DNA of 17,212 nucleotides from an uncultured Terriglobales bacterium (GCA_955652845.1 CATPBY010000162.1:1-17212), one strand, 5' to 3'; numbered from the stretch's first letter, positions 1-7,492 are shown. The notes: generated by a model not told the origin, from the sequence alone. A program made the numbers and translations.

Positions 1-1880
1 CTCTGAGCCAGCGCTTGCGCCGGTGGTGGCTGGACAGTTGGAGCTGGCTGCGGACCTTGAAGCGGGGCCGTCGAAGCCGGGGGTTCGGCCGCAGGGACCG
101 CGGCAGGTGTTGCTGGCCGTGCGCGGCGTAACTCAATGGCAGTAGCCGTGCCGGTTGCGATTTCTCTCTGACTCAACGCGCTTATTTCAGGCGCGCGCAC
201 AATATGCGGAATGAGCGCAAATACAATTTCGTTCTCACGATTATCAGTTTGCGTCTGCGAGAAAAGATATTTAAGGAGCGGAATTTGCGACAGTCCCGGA
301 ATGCCGCTTAACGATCTTGTCTGCTGGTTTTCCAGCATACCGCCCAGCAGGTTTACTTCGCCTTCTTTCAGGCGGATTTCATGCTCGATCTTTCTCTGGC
401 CAATAATGGGTTGGCTGATTCCGCCAATGTTCGACTGACCGGTCACGGAAGAAATATCCATGGTGATTTTCAGACCAATTTCCCGGTCGGCGTGCACGAA
501 TGGTGTGATGTCAATGTTCACACCCACATCGAGATATTGGAACTGGGTATTGACCAGTGGATTTATTCCAACCCCGCCGATCCCAGGCTGAAATGAGCCC
601 GTGGCCACCGGCACACGATCTCCGATCTTCAGCGATGCTTTTTGACCATCGACGGCGCGGATTTGCGGGTTCTGGATCAGCTTGGTGCTGCTATCGGTAG
701 CCAGCGCAGTCAGAGTGGCAGGCGTAATCGTGACTTGGAAATCGGTTGCGTTCAGATTCGCCAATGCATTCAGATTGATCGTGTTCCCGCCACTTGAGGT
801 GGTGGGATTTGTGGTAGTGGTCCCGTTCGTTGTAGTCGTCGTCGTCGTATTGACATTCTGTTGCAGGGCCACGGTGGTGCTGGTAGGTGGATTGATACCC
901 AATGTATGCGCCTTATCCCGGCTCACCTGCATGATCGCAATATCCACTACAACTTCCGGTTTGGACCGGTCGAGGTCGCCCACCAATTTTGTAGCCAATG
1001 CAATCTGGTCGGGTGTACCTCGAACTACCAGCGCCCCCTGGGACACAAGCGGCTGGATGCGGGAAATTTCCAGGATCTGGCGCAAGGCATTGACCACATC
1101 CTGCACTTCTGTAGGCTGGGACAGATTAGCCAGGTAGAATGTCTTGATAACGTTCTGCTCTACATCCTTGCGCTTGGCGGGATTATCCTGGGCAACAAAA
1201 ATCGTATTGGGCGTCACTGGACGCCAGAATGTCTTTGATTCCAGCGCGGTGATGGCCAGCGCTTCTTCCAGGGTTACGCCGTTGAGCTCGATCTTGATGC
1301 GGCGTGAGGTGTAATCGGGATCAAACAACACATTGATCCCTGCCAGCTTTCCGATAGTCTCGTAAATGACCTTGGTGTCTTCCGTAAGCTTAAGGGTGAT
1401 AGGAACATTTGAGATGGCGGCAAGCTCCACTGGGCCCTGAGCCTCAGCCAGGCGCTTCTGCATGGCTCCAGGAGCAGGCGTGGCCGCCCGTGGCCCAGGG
1501 TTCCGGGCCGCTTCGATCATTTGCTGGGTACGCCTGAGTTCCTGCTGAGCAATAAAGCTTGAAGAATCGATCTCTGTCGCCTTTTGAAATTCCGCCAGGG
1601 CTTCATCCAGTTTTCCGGCTTCACGCAGCAACTGACCACGGTGCACGTGGGAAGCCCCGGCTAAAAACCTCAAGCGCTCAAAAGCGGCGCGGTACTGCAG
1701 GTCCTTGGGCCTGAGATCATACGCCTGACGGTAAAGGTCGTAGGCCTGTTCATAATTCTGGCGCGCTTCGGCGTCTTTACCTTGGTTATACAACGACTTA
1801 GCCTTATCAGCAGCGACCGGCAGGGTTACAGCAACGACGAGCAGGAGTATCGTCGCCAGGCGAAACAAGCTTCTAATCAC
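1..1880 (-). CDS. Secretin (type II secretion / type IV pilus outer-membrane channel), 3' end missing
   Basis: Outer-membrane secretin of the GspD/PilQ superfamily, which forms the multimeric channel for type II secretion or type IV pili. The frame is open for 626 codons and runs off the left edge. I chose the GTG start at 1880: a GAGGGA site lies 3 nt upstream and a clean signal peptide follows (IRSLFRLATILLLVVAVTLP, cleavage near A24/D25). Next come TPR-like helices (about 27-145), an N0-like domain (about 148-230), an N1 domain (about 243-303) and the secretin beta core (about 307-560) with the family signature EGEVNLLGGMLENQQTRSLS and IPGLSQIPLLKYLF. Two odd parts are a threonine-rich low-complexity loop at about 341-364 and a Pro/Ala-rich tail from about 585 to the edge. 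Secretin identity is firm; which machine it serves cannot be told because the pil/gsp neighbours are outside the window. Confidence 0.93.
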   Translation of the reverse strand, partial: MIRSLFRLATILLLVVAVTLPVAADKAKSLYNQGKDAEARQNYEQAYDLYRQAYDLRPKDLQYRAAFERLRFLAGASHVHRGQLLREAGKLDEALAEFQKATEIDSSSFIAQQELRRTQQMIEAARNPGPRAATPAPGAMQKRLAEAQGPVELAAISNVPITLKLTEDTKVIYETIGKLAGINVLFDPDYTSRRIKIELNGVTLEEALAITALESKTFWRPVTPNTIFVAQDNPAKRKDVEQNVIKTFYLANLSQPTEVQDVVNALRQILEISRIQPLVSQGALVVRGTPDQIALATKLVGDLDRSKPEVVVDIAIMQVSRDKAHTLGINPPTSTTVALQQNVNTTTTTTTNGTTTTNPTTSSGGNTINLNALANLNATDFQVTITPATLTALATDSSTKLIQNPQIRAVDGQKASLKIGDRVPVATGSFQPGIGGVGINPLVNTQFQYLDVGVNIDITPFVHADREIGLKITMDISSVTGQSNIGGISQPIIGQRKIEHEIRLKEGEVNLLGGMLENQQTRSLSGIPGLSQIPLLKYLFSQTQTDNRENEIVFALIPHIVRAPEISALSQREIATGTATAIELRRARPATPAAVPAAEPPASTAPLQGPQPAPTVQPPPAQALAQ

Positions 1881-1899
1881 TGGTCCCTCGCAGGCAGTC

Positions 1900-1916
1900 T
1901 TTTCCCCAGGGGAAAA
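1900..1916. repeat. 17-bp perfect palindrome in the secretin leader
   Basis: The sequence TTTTCCCCAGGGGAAAA is two 8-bp arms around one central base. It lies downstream of the predicted start of transcription and ends 19 bp before the secretin GTG. The one-base centre makes it more like a dimeric-protein operator than an RNA hairpin, although a shorter hairpin that leaves the central bases unpaired could form and mask the ribosome site. Confidence 0.45.
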
Positions 1917-1963
1917 CCCTGACCCTAGGTTGGCTCTTTCCAAACAATGGGGTAAGCTGCGCG

Positions 1964-1972
1964 ATTATAACA
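1964..1972 (-). promoter_or_regulatory. Extended -10 promoter for the secretin gene
   Basis: Read on the minus strand this is TGT followed by TATAAT, a perfect -10 hexamer with the TGn extension. No good -35 is seen 16-18 bp upstream, as is usual for extended -10 promoters. Transcription would begin near 1957, leaving a leader of about 77 nt before the GTG at 1880. The assignment is by motif and position only. Confidence 0.5.
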
Positions 1973-2124
1973 TTGCTCCTTGACCTGCCGAAGTTACTGC
2001 TCTGGTTGCAGTTAAACTGTTCCGTCCTGGTTCTGTCAGATCGCATTCCCGCCTGAAGTGGACAAAAGACTGTGCCTGACACCTGTGACCTGAGTGTGAG
2101 ATAACTGACCTGGGATATCTCAGC

Positions 2125-2655
2125 ATGGCGCGGCAGCCGGCTCATCCAACCAAGCCTAATCCGGAAAAGAATGCGCGCCGCGATCCGACCGCGGCGGGTC
2201 AACGTGACGCTGCTGTTAACAGGATCGCTGCACATAACTACTTCTTGCTGGAAAAATTTGAGACCGGAGTCGCATTGACGGGGACTGAGGTCAAATCTGT
2301 CCGGGGCGGGCGCGCCAACCTCAAAGATTCATACGGACTGATCAAGGACGGGGAACTGTGGCTGCTTAATTGCCACATCGGACCCTATGACCACGGCAAT
2401 ATCTTTAATCACGCTCCGCTGCGGACGCGTAAGCTGCTAATGCATAAAGAGGAAATCCGCAAACTGATTGGCAGGACGCAACACAAGGGTCTGACTCTGA
2501 TTCCCACCCGCATGTACTTCAAGAATGGAAGGGTGAAAGTAGAATTAGCTCTCGCCAAGGGCAAGCAGCTTTGGGATAAGCGGGAAACGGAGCGACGTCG
2601 TACCGCCGATAAAGAGGCGCGAGAGGCCATTTCCCGATCACGGAAGGAACGTTAG
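2125..2655 (+). CDS. smpB: SsrA-binding protein SmpB
   Basis: SmpB binds tmRNA (SsrA) and is needed for trans-translation, the rescue of stalled ribosomes. The 176-residue product carries the family blocks in order: NRIAAHNYFLLEKFETGVAL (32-51), TGTEVKSVR (52-60), KLLMHKEEIRKL (103-114), KGLTLIPTRMYFKNGRVKVE (121-140) and LALAKGKQLWDKRETERRR (141-159), then a basic C-terminal tail. It has about 30 extra residues at the N-terminus rich in Pro, Arg and Ala; SmpB is usually about 150-160 residues. The ATG at 2125 is the only ordinary start in frame before the conserved core, though no strong Shine-Dalgarno site precedes it (GGGA, 10 nt upstream). tmRNA itself is not in this window. It is divergent from the secretin gene and 120 bp upstream of pepA. 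Confidence 0.95.
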   Translation: MARQPAHPTKPNPEKNARRDPTAAGQRDAAVNRIAAHNYFLLEKFETGVALTGTEVKSVRGGRANLKDSYGLIKDGELWLLNCHIGPYDHGNIFNHAPLRTRKLLMHKEEIRKLIGRTQHKGLTLIPTRMYFKNGRVKVELALAKGKQLWDKRETERRRTADKEAREAISRSRKER

Positions 2656-2775
2656 GCGGACGATTTTACCCGTGCCGGCGGCGAAGTTCCGCGATTGCAG
2701 TTCTTATTCTGTTTCCTGTTCCATTACTACGTAGTTGCGTTTTTGCAGCCTCGCCGACGATACTGGATTGATCTC

Positions 2776-4299
2776 ATGAAAACTATTCTTTCTCTTTCCA
2801 ATCCTGCTGAAGTGGAAACCGAGTGCCTGGTCGCAGTTGTGTTGGACCGCACTGAAAAAGATGGCGTGAACAAAGACCAAGTTCAGAAAGACAAACAGCA
2901 AGTGATCATCGAAGCCGATGATTCCAGCGTCAAAGACGCAGCGGCAGATGTTATAGGTGGAGGTGAAGTTACGGGCAGGATGTTTGAGCCTACGATGTTG
3001 CATCGTCCGGCGAACCTGAAGGCCAGGCGGTTGCTCTTGCTGGGCGGCGGCAAAGCCAAGAACTTCTCGGCTTTTGAATTGCGCCGGTTGGCTGGTACCG
3101 CGACGCGCATACTTAAGGCGCGAGGATTGCGCAGCTTCGCGATGGTTGCGCCTGAAAACCGGCTTACGGCAGAGGAAGCCGTCAAGGCAATCGTCGAAGG
3201 CGCCATCGTGGGAAACTTCGACTCCAATACTTATCAAACCGATCGCAAGGACCAGAAAATAGACGCGCTCACCGTCGTCACTCGCGGGGATCAGGCCAAG
3301 CTGCAGCGAGCTATGGACGAAGCCCGCATTCTCGGGGAAGCGCAGAACTTTACCCGGGATCTGGTGAATGAACCGAGCAATCACATGACTCCGACCATTC
3401 TGGCCGAGCGCGCGCGCAAGATGGCCGCCGAGGTCGGGTTGAAATGCGAAGTTTACGGCGCGGACAAGATCAAGGAACTGAAGATGGGTGCGTTCTGGAG
3501 CGTTGCCCAGGGCTCGGATGAGCCACCCGCATTGATCGTATTGCGTTATGAGCCAGCCGGGGCTCCGGAAAAGCCGGTGCTTGGGCTGGTGGGCAAAGGC
3601 GTCACCTTTGATACCGGCGGCATTTCGATTAAGCCAGCCGACGGCATGGAGAAGATGAAATATGACATGGCGGGCGGGGCTACGATGATCGGCGCGATGC
3701 GTGCTATCGCCCTCCTGAAGCCTAAAGCGAAGATCACAGCTATCATCTGCGCCACTGAGAATATGCCCTCAGGTAAGGCGCAGAAACCCGGGGATGTGCA
3801 GATTGCGATGTCGGGAAAATCCATCGAGATCATTAATACCGACGCTGAAGGCCGGCTGCTCCTGGCGGACGGTTTGCACTATGCCCGCCAGCTCGGCTGC
3901 ACCCACTTAATCGATGCTGCCACACTTACTGGAGCAGTTGTGGTCGCGCTCGGCTTCACCAACGCTGGAATCTTCGCCAATAATGATGCGATGTACGAAC
4001 GGTTCAGTAAAGCGCTCTCTAAAGCGGGCGAGAAGATGTGGCGCATGCCGCTGGATGACGAATACAAGGAGCAAATCCGCTCCAACATCGCCGACATCAT
4101 GAATACCGGAGGACGTTACGGGGGCGCCGTCACCGCCGCCATGTTCTTAAAAGAGTTTGCCGAGGACACCCCGTGGCTGCATCTGGATATCGCCGGAACC
4201 GCCTGGATGGAAGAACAAAAGCCCTGGATCGCGAAGGGCCCATCTGGGATCGCGGTCCGGAGCCTGGTGGAATTCGCCAGGGACTTCAGCGGCGCGTAG
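2776..4299 (+). CDS. pepA: Leucyl aminopeptidase (M17 family, PepA)
   Basis: Cytosolic di-metal leucyl aminopeptidase that removes N-terminal residues from peptides. The product is 507 residues, close to E. coli PepA (503). The expected metal and catalytic residues are present: K274 and D279 in GKGVTFDTGG, K286, D297 in MKYDMAGGA, and the family signature NTDAEGRL with D356, E358 and R360. The N-terminal regulatory domain is present but has a lysine/glutamine-rich insert near 35-50. I prefer the ATG at 2776 (MKTILSLSNP) to a TTG 81 bases earlier, which would add a hydrophobic stretch that the family lacks. There is no Shine-Dalgarno site; a GATACT -10-like hexamer at 2759-2764 with TTGCGT 18 bp before it suggests a very short or absent leader. 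Its 3' end is convergent with the BON gene, 27 bp away. Confidence 0.95.
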   Translation: MKTILSLSNPAEVETECLVAVVLDRTEKDGVNKDQVQKDKQQVIIEADDSSVKDAAADVIGGGEVTGRMFEPTMLHRPANLKARRLLLLGGGKAKNFSAFELRRLAGTATRILKARGLRSFAMVAPENRLTAEEAVKAIVEGAIVGNFDSNTYQTDRKDQKIDALTVVTRGDQAKLQRAMDEARILGEAQNFTRDLVNEPSNHMTPTILAERARKMAAEVGLKCEVYGADKIKELKMGAFWSVAQGSDEPPALIVLRYEPAGAPEKPVLGLVGKGVTFDTGGISIKPADGMEKMKYDMAGGATMIGAMRAIALLKPKAKITAIICATENMPSGKAQKPGDVQIAMSGKSIEIINTDAEGRLLLADGLHYARQLGCTHLIDAATLTGAVVVALGFTNAGIFANNDAMYERFSKALSKAGEKMWRMPLDDEYKEQIRSNIADIMNTGGRYGGAVTAAMFLKEFAEDTPWLHLDIAGTAWMEEQKPWIAKGPSGIAVRSLVEFARDFSGA

Positions 4300-4326
4300 T
4301 GTATGTGTATCAGGCGGCCCGCGGCC

Positions 4327-4896
4327 TCATTTGCCCTCATCCACCTGCAGATTGTTGGTCACAGAGAATACACCGGAAACGCTCTTGGCTTGCATTTCCG
4401 CAATCTGCTTGTCCATTTGCCGGGAGACCGCGCCTGCCAGAATCACGTTGCCATTCTTCACGATGATGTGGATCGGCGGAACCGCCCGCAATTCATATTG
4501 ACTGAGGACGTCATTTCCATAAATCGCGCGGAAAACCGCCCGCCTGATGCGGTCGTCATTGGGCGACAGAGGCAGCACTTCGAGCTGATTTACCACACGT
4601 TCCACGCCTTCAATGCGTTTTATCGCATTCTCTGCATCAGACTTCAAGGTCGGCCTGGAAACCTGTCCGATCAGAGTCACGGTGCCGTCCGGATCGACTT
4701 TATAAGCCAGGTTGTCAAACACTCCATAGAACGGCAGCAGCACCAGTTCGTGACGGACTTCCTTGGTAATTCGCTCAACCGCCTTATTACTCAGCGGAGC
4801 GGGGGATGTTGTGCCCGCCGCCGGTTCCTGCGCGGACGCAAGGTTCCAGACGGCCGGGGCGAGTACCAAAACCAGCGCGAGGGCGACGATTCTCAT
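4327..4896 (-). CDS. Exported double-BON-domain protein
   Basis: Predicted periplasmic or envelope-associated protein of 189 residues. It has a signal peptide (RIVALALVLVLAPAVWNLAS, cleavage after ASA at residue 22), a short Pro/Thr linker and two BON domains at about 38-105 and 108-186, each with the GxVxLxGxVxR-type core (GTVTLIGQVSR, GNVILAGAVSR). BON domains are linked to phospholipid/membrane binding and occur in OsmY-like proteins; the exact role here is unknown. An ATG at 4911 is in frame, but the bases between it and 4896 spell GGAGGAG, an ideal ribosome site placed 6 nt before the second ATG, so I use 4896. It has its own promoter at 4924-4952 and sits downstream of the merR-like gene on the same strand. 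Confidence 0.88.
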   Translation of the reverse strand: MRIVALALVLVLAPAVWNLASAQEPAAGTTSPAPLSNKAVERITKEVRHELVLLPFYGVFDNLAYKVDPDGTVTLIGQVSRPTLKSDAENAIKRIEGVERVVNQLEVLPLSPNDDRIRRAVFRAIYGNDVLSQYELRAVPPIHIIVKNGNVILAGAVSRQMDKQIAEMQAKSVSGVFSVTNNLQVDEGK

Positions 4897-4923
4897 TGGT
4901 TTCTCCTCCATCTGACCGCAAGC

Positions 4924-4952
4924 AAATTATGCCCGAGCGGTCGCATTGTCAA
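4924..4952 (-). promoter_or_regulatory. Promoter of the BON-domain gene
   Basis: The minus strand shows a perfect -35 TTGACA (4952-4947), then 17 bp, then TAATTT (4929-4924). An overlapping CATAAT (4931-4926) gives a better -10 match but a 15-bp spacer. Transcription would start near 4917, about 20 nt before the ATG at 4896, with GGAGGAG in between. This is the clearest sigma-70-type promoter of the window. Confidence 0.6.
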
Positions 4953-5000
4953 ATCAGTAAGGCGTACCCAATAGCATCTGCACGGCGCTACAGTGGACGT

Positions 5001-5402
5001 TCAATGCCGCGGCGAAAGCATAGTCAGAATCTCACGTAATCCCTGACGGATATGTTTCAAGTCGGACACAGAGCGCGCTGGAAAGGGCAGGGGTGGCTGT
5101 TTCTTGTCGCCCTTAACATCCGCTCGCAGATGCGCCCGAGCTCCCGGGATGGTAAATCCTTCTTCATACAGAAGTTGTTTGATGCGAAGAATGCTCTCCA
5201 CGTCTTTGCGTCGATACATGCGTTGACCGGTGCTGCTCTTCACCGGCTTGAGTTGTGGAAATTCGGTTTCCCAGAAACGCAGCACATATGCTGGCAACCG
5301 GCATAGGCCTGCTACCTCCCCGATGCGGAAATAAAGCTTTTCCGGTATCACAACGTCGGCCGAGGTCTCAGGCTTGGCGGGGGCTCGATTGCGTGCGCTC
5401 AT
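5001..5402 (-). CDS. MerR-family transcriptional regulator
   Basis: DNA-binding regulator of 133 residues. The winged-helix MerR domain is clear: LYFRIGEVAGLCRLPAYVLR, FWETEFPQLKPVKSSTGQRM, then YRRKDVESILRIKQLLYEEG and FTIPGARAHLR. It resembles the short MerR proteins found beside ihfA in delta-proteobacteria and in acidobacteria, which lack a recognisable effector domain. The C-terminal 40 residues are basic and end in a short amphipathic helix, with no cysteine cluster for metal sensing. I chose the ATG at 5402 (MSARNRAP), preceded by GGAAG six nt upstream; the frame continues upstream to a GTG at 5480 with no good ribosome site. It lies just downstream of the intrinsic terminator of the 13-aa gene, so it probably has its own promoter, which I could not identify. 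Its targets are unknown. Confidence 0.88.
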   Translation of the reverse strand: MSARNRAPAKPETSADVVIPEKLYFRIGEVAGLCRLPAYVLRFWETEFPQLKPVKSSTGQRMYRRKDVESILRIKQLLYEEGFTIPGARAHLRADVKGDKKQPPLPFPARSVSDLKHIRQGLREILTMLSPRH

Positions 5403-5520
5403 CAAAGCTTCCAGAACCTTCCGGACTCCCAGAACAGGTTCGCCACAGAAGATTCTACGCTCCTCCTGCGTTTCTAGCACGACTCGACCATCAGAACAAG
5501 CGGCAGCGAAGCGACCCGCA

Positions 5521-5561
5521 AGAAATGAAAAAGCCCCTCCGGACTGCTTCTCCGGAGAGGC
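5521..5561 (-). terminator. Intrinsic terminator of the 13-aa lysine-rich gene
   Basis: On the minus strand an 11-bp stem GCCTCTCCGGA / TCCGGAGGGGC with a 7-nt loop is followed at once by TTTTTCATTTCT. The single non-Watson-Crick pair is U-G when read on the minus strand but C-A on the plus strand, and the T-run is on the minus side only, so the terminator faces left. It ends the transcript that carries the small ORF at 5607-5648 and insulates the downstream merR-like gene. Confidence 0.85.
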
Positions 5562-5606
5562 CCATAAAATCTTTCTGGCCGATGCGAGGGTTCATCTCGC
5601 TGACGC

Positions 5607-5648
5607 TTAGTGTTTCTTTTTCTTCTTTGCCTTTTTCTTTGCGGGCAT
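5607..5648 (-). CDS. Lysine-rich 13-residue mini-protein (MPAKKKAKKKKKH)
   Basis: A complete 14-codon frame from ATG (5648-5646) to TAA. The peptide is 9/13 lysine and carries a strong positive charge, so binding to nucleic acid or ribosomes is plausible, but this is inference. The case for translation is good: GGAGG lies exactly 7 nt before the ATG. It sits in a self-contained unit, with a TTGACA promoter element at 5775-5780 upstream and a strong intrinsic terminator at 5521-5561 downstream. It is much too short for routine gene calling. The alternative is that the roughly 200-nt transcript is a regulatory RNA and the ORF is incidental, but the perfectly placed ribosome site argues against that. 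I do not recognise a named family. Confidence 0.6.
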   Translation of the reverse strand: MPAKKKAKKKKKH

Positions 5649-5751
5649 GAAGTTTCCTCCGTGAACGATTTTCCTGTGTAAAACGTCGTAACTCAGGGCC
5701 CGTAGTCGAATCCTACCCAATTTGTTGGATGGGCGCGATTCCTGATACCAG

Positions 5752-5780
5752 ATATTGCGTAGTATTAGTTGCCTTGTCAA
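5752..5780 (-). promoter_or_regulatory. Putative promoter of the 13-aa gene
   Basis: The minus strand reads TTGACA (5780-5775, perfect -35), a 17-bp spacer, then CAATAT (5757-5752), which matches the -10 consensus at only 3 of 6 positions. Transcription would start near 5745, giving a leader of about 97 nt. The -35 is convincing and the -10 weak. It overlaps the region upstream of the divergent hydantoinase-B gene. Confidence 0.4.
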
Positions 5781-5846
5781 CAAAATTCTACGGTGGAAGG
5801 TTACTTCGCGGAAACCGTGGCTCAGGGCCCGTACACTGTCATATTC

Positions 5847-7487
5847 ATGTCACGCGACTCCATCGAATTGGAAATTTTCAAGAACATCTACCACTCCATT
5901 GCAGAAGAGATGGGAGCAGCTCTGCGCCGCACCGCGTTTTCGGCAAATATTAAAGAACGCCGCGATTACTCGTGTGCCGTCTTTGATTCCGGCGGTGAGG
6001 TCGTCGCAATGGGCGACCACATGCCCGTCCATCTGGGGTCCATGCCAATGTCGGTACGTGCCGCCATCGATCAATGTGATGAAAACGATCATTGTGATGA
6101 AGACAATGGCGGTCTCCGGCCTGGCGATGTAGTCATGCTGAACGATCCCTTCCGCGGGGGCACCCATTTGCCGGACATTACGCTTGTGGCGCCCGTTTAT
6201 ATAAAGAAGCAGGGCGGGTTTGGTCGCGGCCGGCGCCTGAAACCTGATTTCTACGTCGCTTCCCGTGCCCACCATGCCGATGTAGGCGGGGCTTATCCTG
6301 GCTCGATGGGTTTATGCCGCGAGATTTACCAGGAAGGAGTCCGCATTCCGCCGGTAAGAATCATGCGCGCCGGGATAATGCAACGCGACCTTCTTGCTTT
6401 GCTGCTGAACAATGTCCGCACTCCTGAGGAACGGGAAGGCGATCTGCGGGCGCAGATTGCAGCTTGCCATACCGGGGCCGAGCGGCTGCGGGAAGTTTGC
6501 CTGCGCTACGGACTCGACCGCGCAAGAAAGGCGGCCGCAGAGTTGCTGCAATATTCCGAAGAGTTGATGCGAGCATTCTTGCAGCGGGTGCCCCGAGGAA
6601 TCTACCGAGGTGAAGATTTTCTGGATAATGACGGGATCAGCGACAAACCGGTGAAGATTGCAGCGGCCGTGACGTTTCATCTTCTCCGACGGCGGCCGCG
6701 CCACATCGTCACGGTGGATTTCAGCGGCAGCGATCCGCAGGTCGAGGGCAGCCTTAATGCGGTTGAGGCAATTGCGTACTCGGCTTGCTTTTACGTTTTC
6801 CGTTGTCTGATGACGGAAGATGTTCCCGCCACCGCAGGACTTATGCGTCCGATCCTCGTGATCGCGCCGGAAGGAACAGTCGTCAATGCTCGTTCGCCCG
6901 CGGCTGTGGCTGGAGGAAACGTTGAAACATCGCAACGCATTGTGGATGTGATATTGCTGGCGCTCGCACAGGCCATTCCCGGGCACATTCCTGCCGCGGC
7001 CTCGGGAACAATGAATAATCTGACCATCGGCGGAATCGATTCGCGGACCGGGAAGCCTTTCACTTACTATGAGACCATTGCAGGCGGAATGGGCGCTCGT
7101 CCGACCAAGCCGGGCATCTCCGGCGTTCACACTCATATGACGAATTCGCTGAACACACCGGCTGAAGCGCTGGAATACGCATACCCTCTCCGGGTATGGC
7201 GGTATTCATTGCGATCAGAAAGCGGCGGCGAGGGCAAGTTTCGTGGCGGAGATGGCATCGTCCGGGAGATCGAAGTGTTATCGGATGCAGAAGTCACGCT
7301 GCTGGCCGACCGGCGGGCGCAAGGTCCCTACGGGCTGAACCGCGGAAAGAATGGCGCGCCGGGAAAGGCTAAAGTCATTCGTCAAGACGGTGCGGCCGAA
7401 ACCCTGCCCGGGAAGTTCAATGTGCGCTTACGCAAGGGAGAGCGGGTAAGAATTGAGAGCCCAGGCGGCGGGGGGTTCGGCGAATGA
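5847..7487 (+). CDS. Hydantoinase B / oxoprolinase-family protein (HyuB-like)
   Basis: Member of the HyuB family, whose members pair with HyuA in ATP-dependent hydrolysis of cyclic amides (N-methylhydantoin, 5-oxoproline) or in ketone carboxylation. The product is 546 residues, with the family hallmarks NDPFRGGTHLPD (99-110), RAHHADVGG (140-148), the glycine-rich GGMGARPTKPG region, RGGDGIVREIE, and the C-terminal SPGGGGFG. ATG 5847 (MSRDSIELEIFKNIYHSIAE) matches the usual family start; the frame extends to a TTG at 5769 without support. No ribosome site is obvious. Two inserts stand out: a tandem DQCDEN-DHCDED at 75-86 and a basic segment IKKQGGFGRGRRLKPD before the HHADVGG motif. No hyuA lies next to it: upstream is the divergent mini-gene and downstream is tdh. 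The substrate cannot be assigned. Confidence 0.88.
   Translation: MSRDSIELEIFKNIYHSIAEEMGAALRRTAFSANIKERRDYSCAVFDSGGEVVAMGDHMPVHLGSMPMSVRAAIDQCDENDHCDEDNGGLRPGDVVMLNDPFRGGTHLPDITLVAPVYIKKQGGFGRGRRLKPDFYVASRAHHADVGGAYPGSMGLCREIYQEGVRIPPVRIMRAGIMQRDLLALLLNNVRTPEEREGDLRAQIAACHTGAERLREVCLRYGLDRARKAAAELLQYSEELMRAFLQRVPRGIYRGEDFLDNDGISDKPVKIAAAVTFHLLRRRPRHIVTVDFSGSDPQVEGSLNAVEAIAYSACFYVFRCLMTEDVPATAGLMRPILVIAPEGTVVNARSPAAVAGGNVETSQRIVDVILLALAQAIPGHIPAAASGTMNNLTIGGIDSRTGKPFTYYETIAGGMGARPTKPGISGVHTHMTNSLNTPAEALEYAYPLRVWRYSLRSESGGEGKFRGGDGIVREIEVLSDAEVTLLADRRAQGPYGLNRGKNGAPGKAKVIRQDGAAETLPGKFNVRLRKGERVRIESPGGGGFGE
6069..6104 (+). repeat. 18-bp tandem duplication inside the HyuB-like gene
   Basis: Two adjacent 18-base units, GATCAATGTGATGAAAAC and GATCATTGTGATGAAGAC, match at 16 of 18 positions and encode DQCDEN followed by DHCDED. 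The repeat keeps the frame. It sits just before the conserved GDVVMLNDP motif, at a place where family members normally have a short variable loop. Confidence 0.85.
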
Positions 7488-7492
7488 TTCGG

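Noticed and set aside
2041..2110. TGCCTGACACCTGTGACCTGAG-like short repeats resembling REP or transposase-flanking sequence
   Set aside because: Only degenerate short repeats with no second copy or clear palindrome in the window.
1873..2235. 120-codon minus-strand ORF between the secretin and smpB
   Set aside because: It overlaps the start of smpB and the secretin promoter and leader, has an arginine-rich random-looking composition and matches no family.
4303..4974. 223-codon plus-strand ORF opposite the BON gene
   Set aside because: It is antisense to a gene with a signal peptide, two BON domains, a perfect ribosome site and a promoter; its own product resembles no family.
5702..5717. tRNA T-arm-like sequence (GTAGTCGAATCCTAC)
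   Set aside because: One base short in the loop, and no acceptor stem, anticodon arm or CCA-proximal context could be fitted on either strand.
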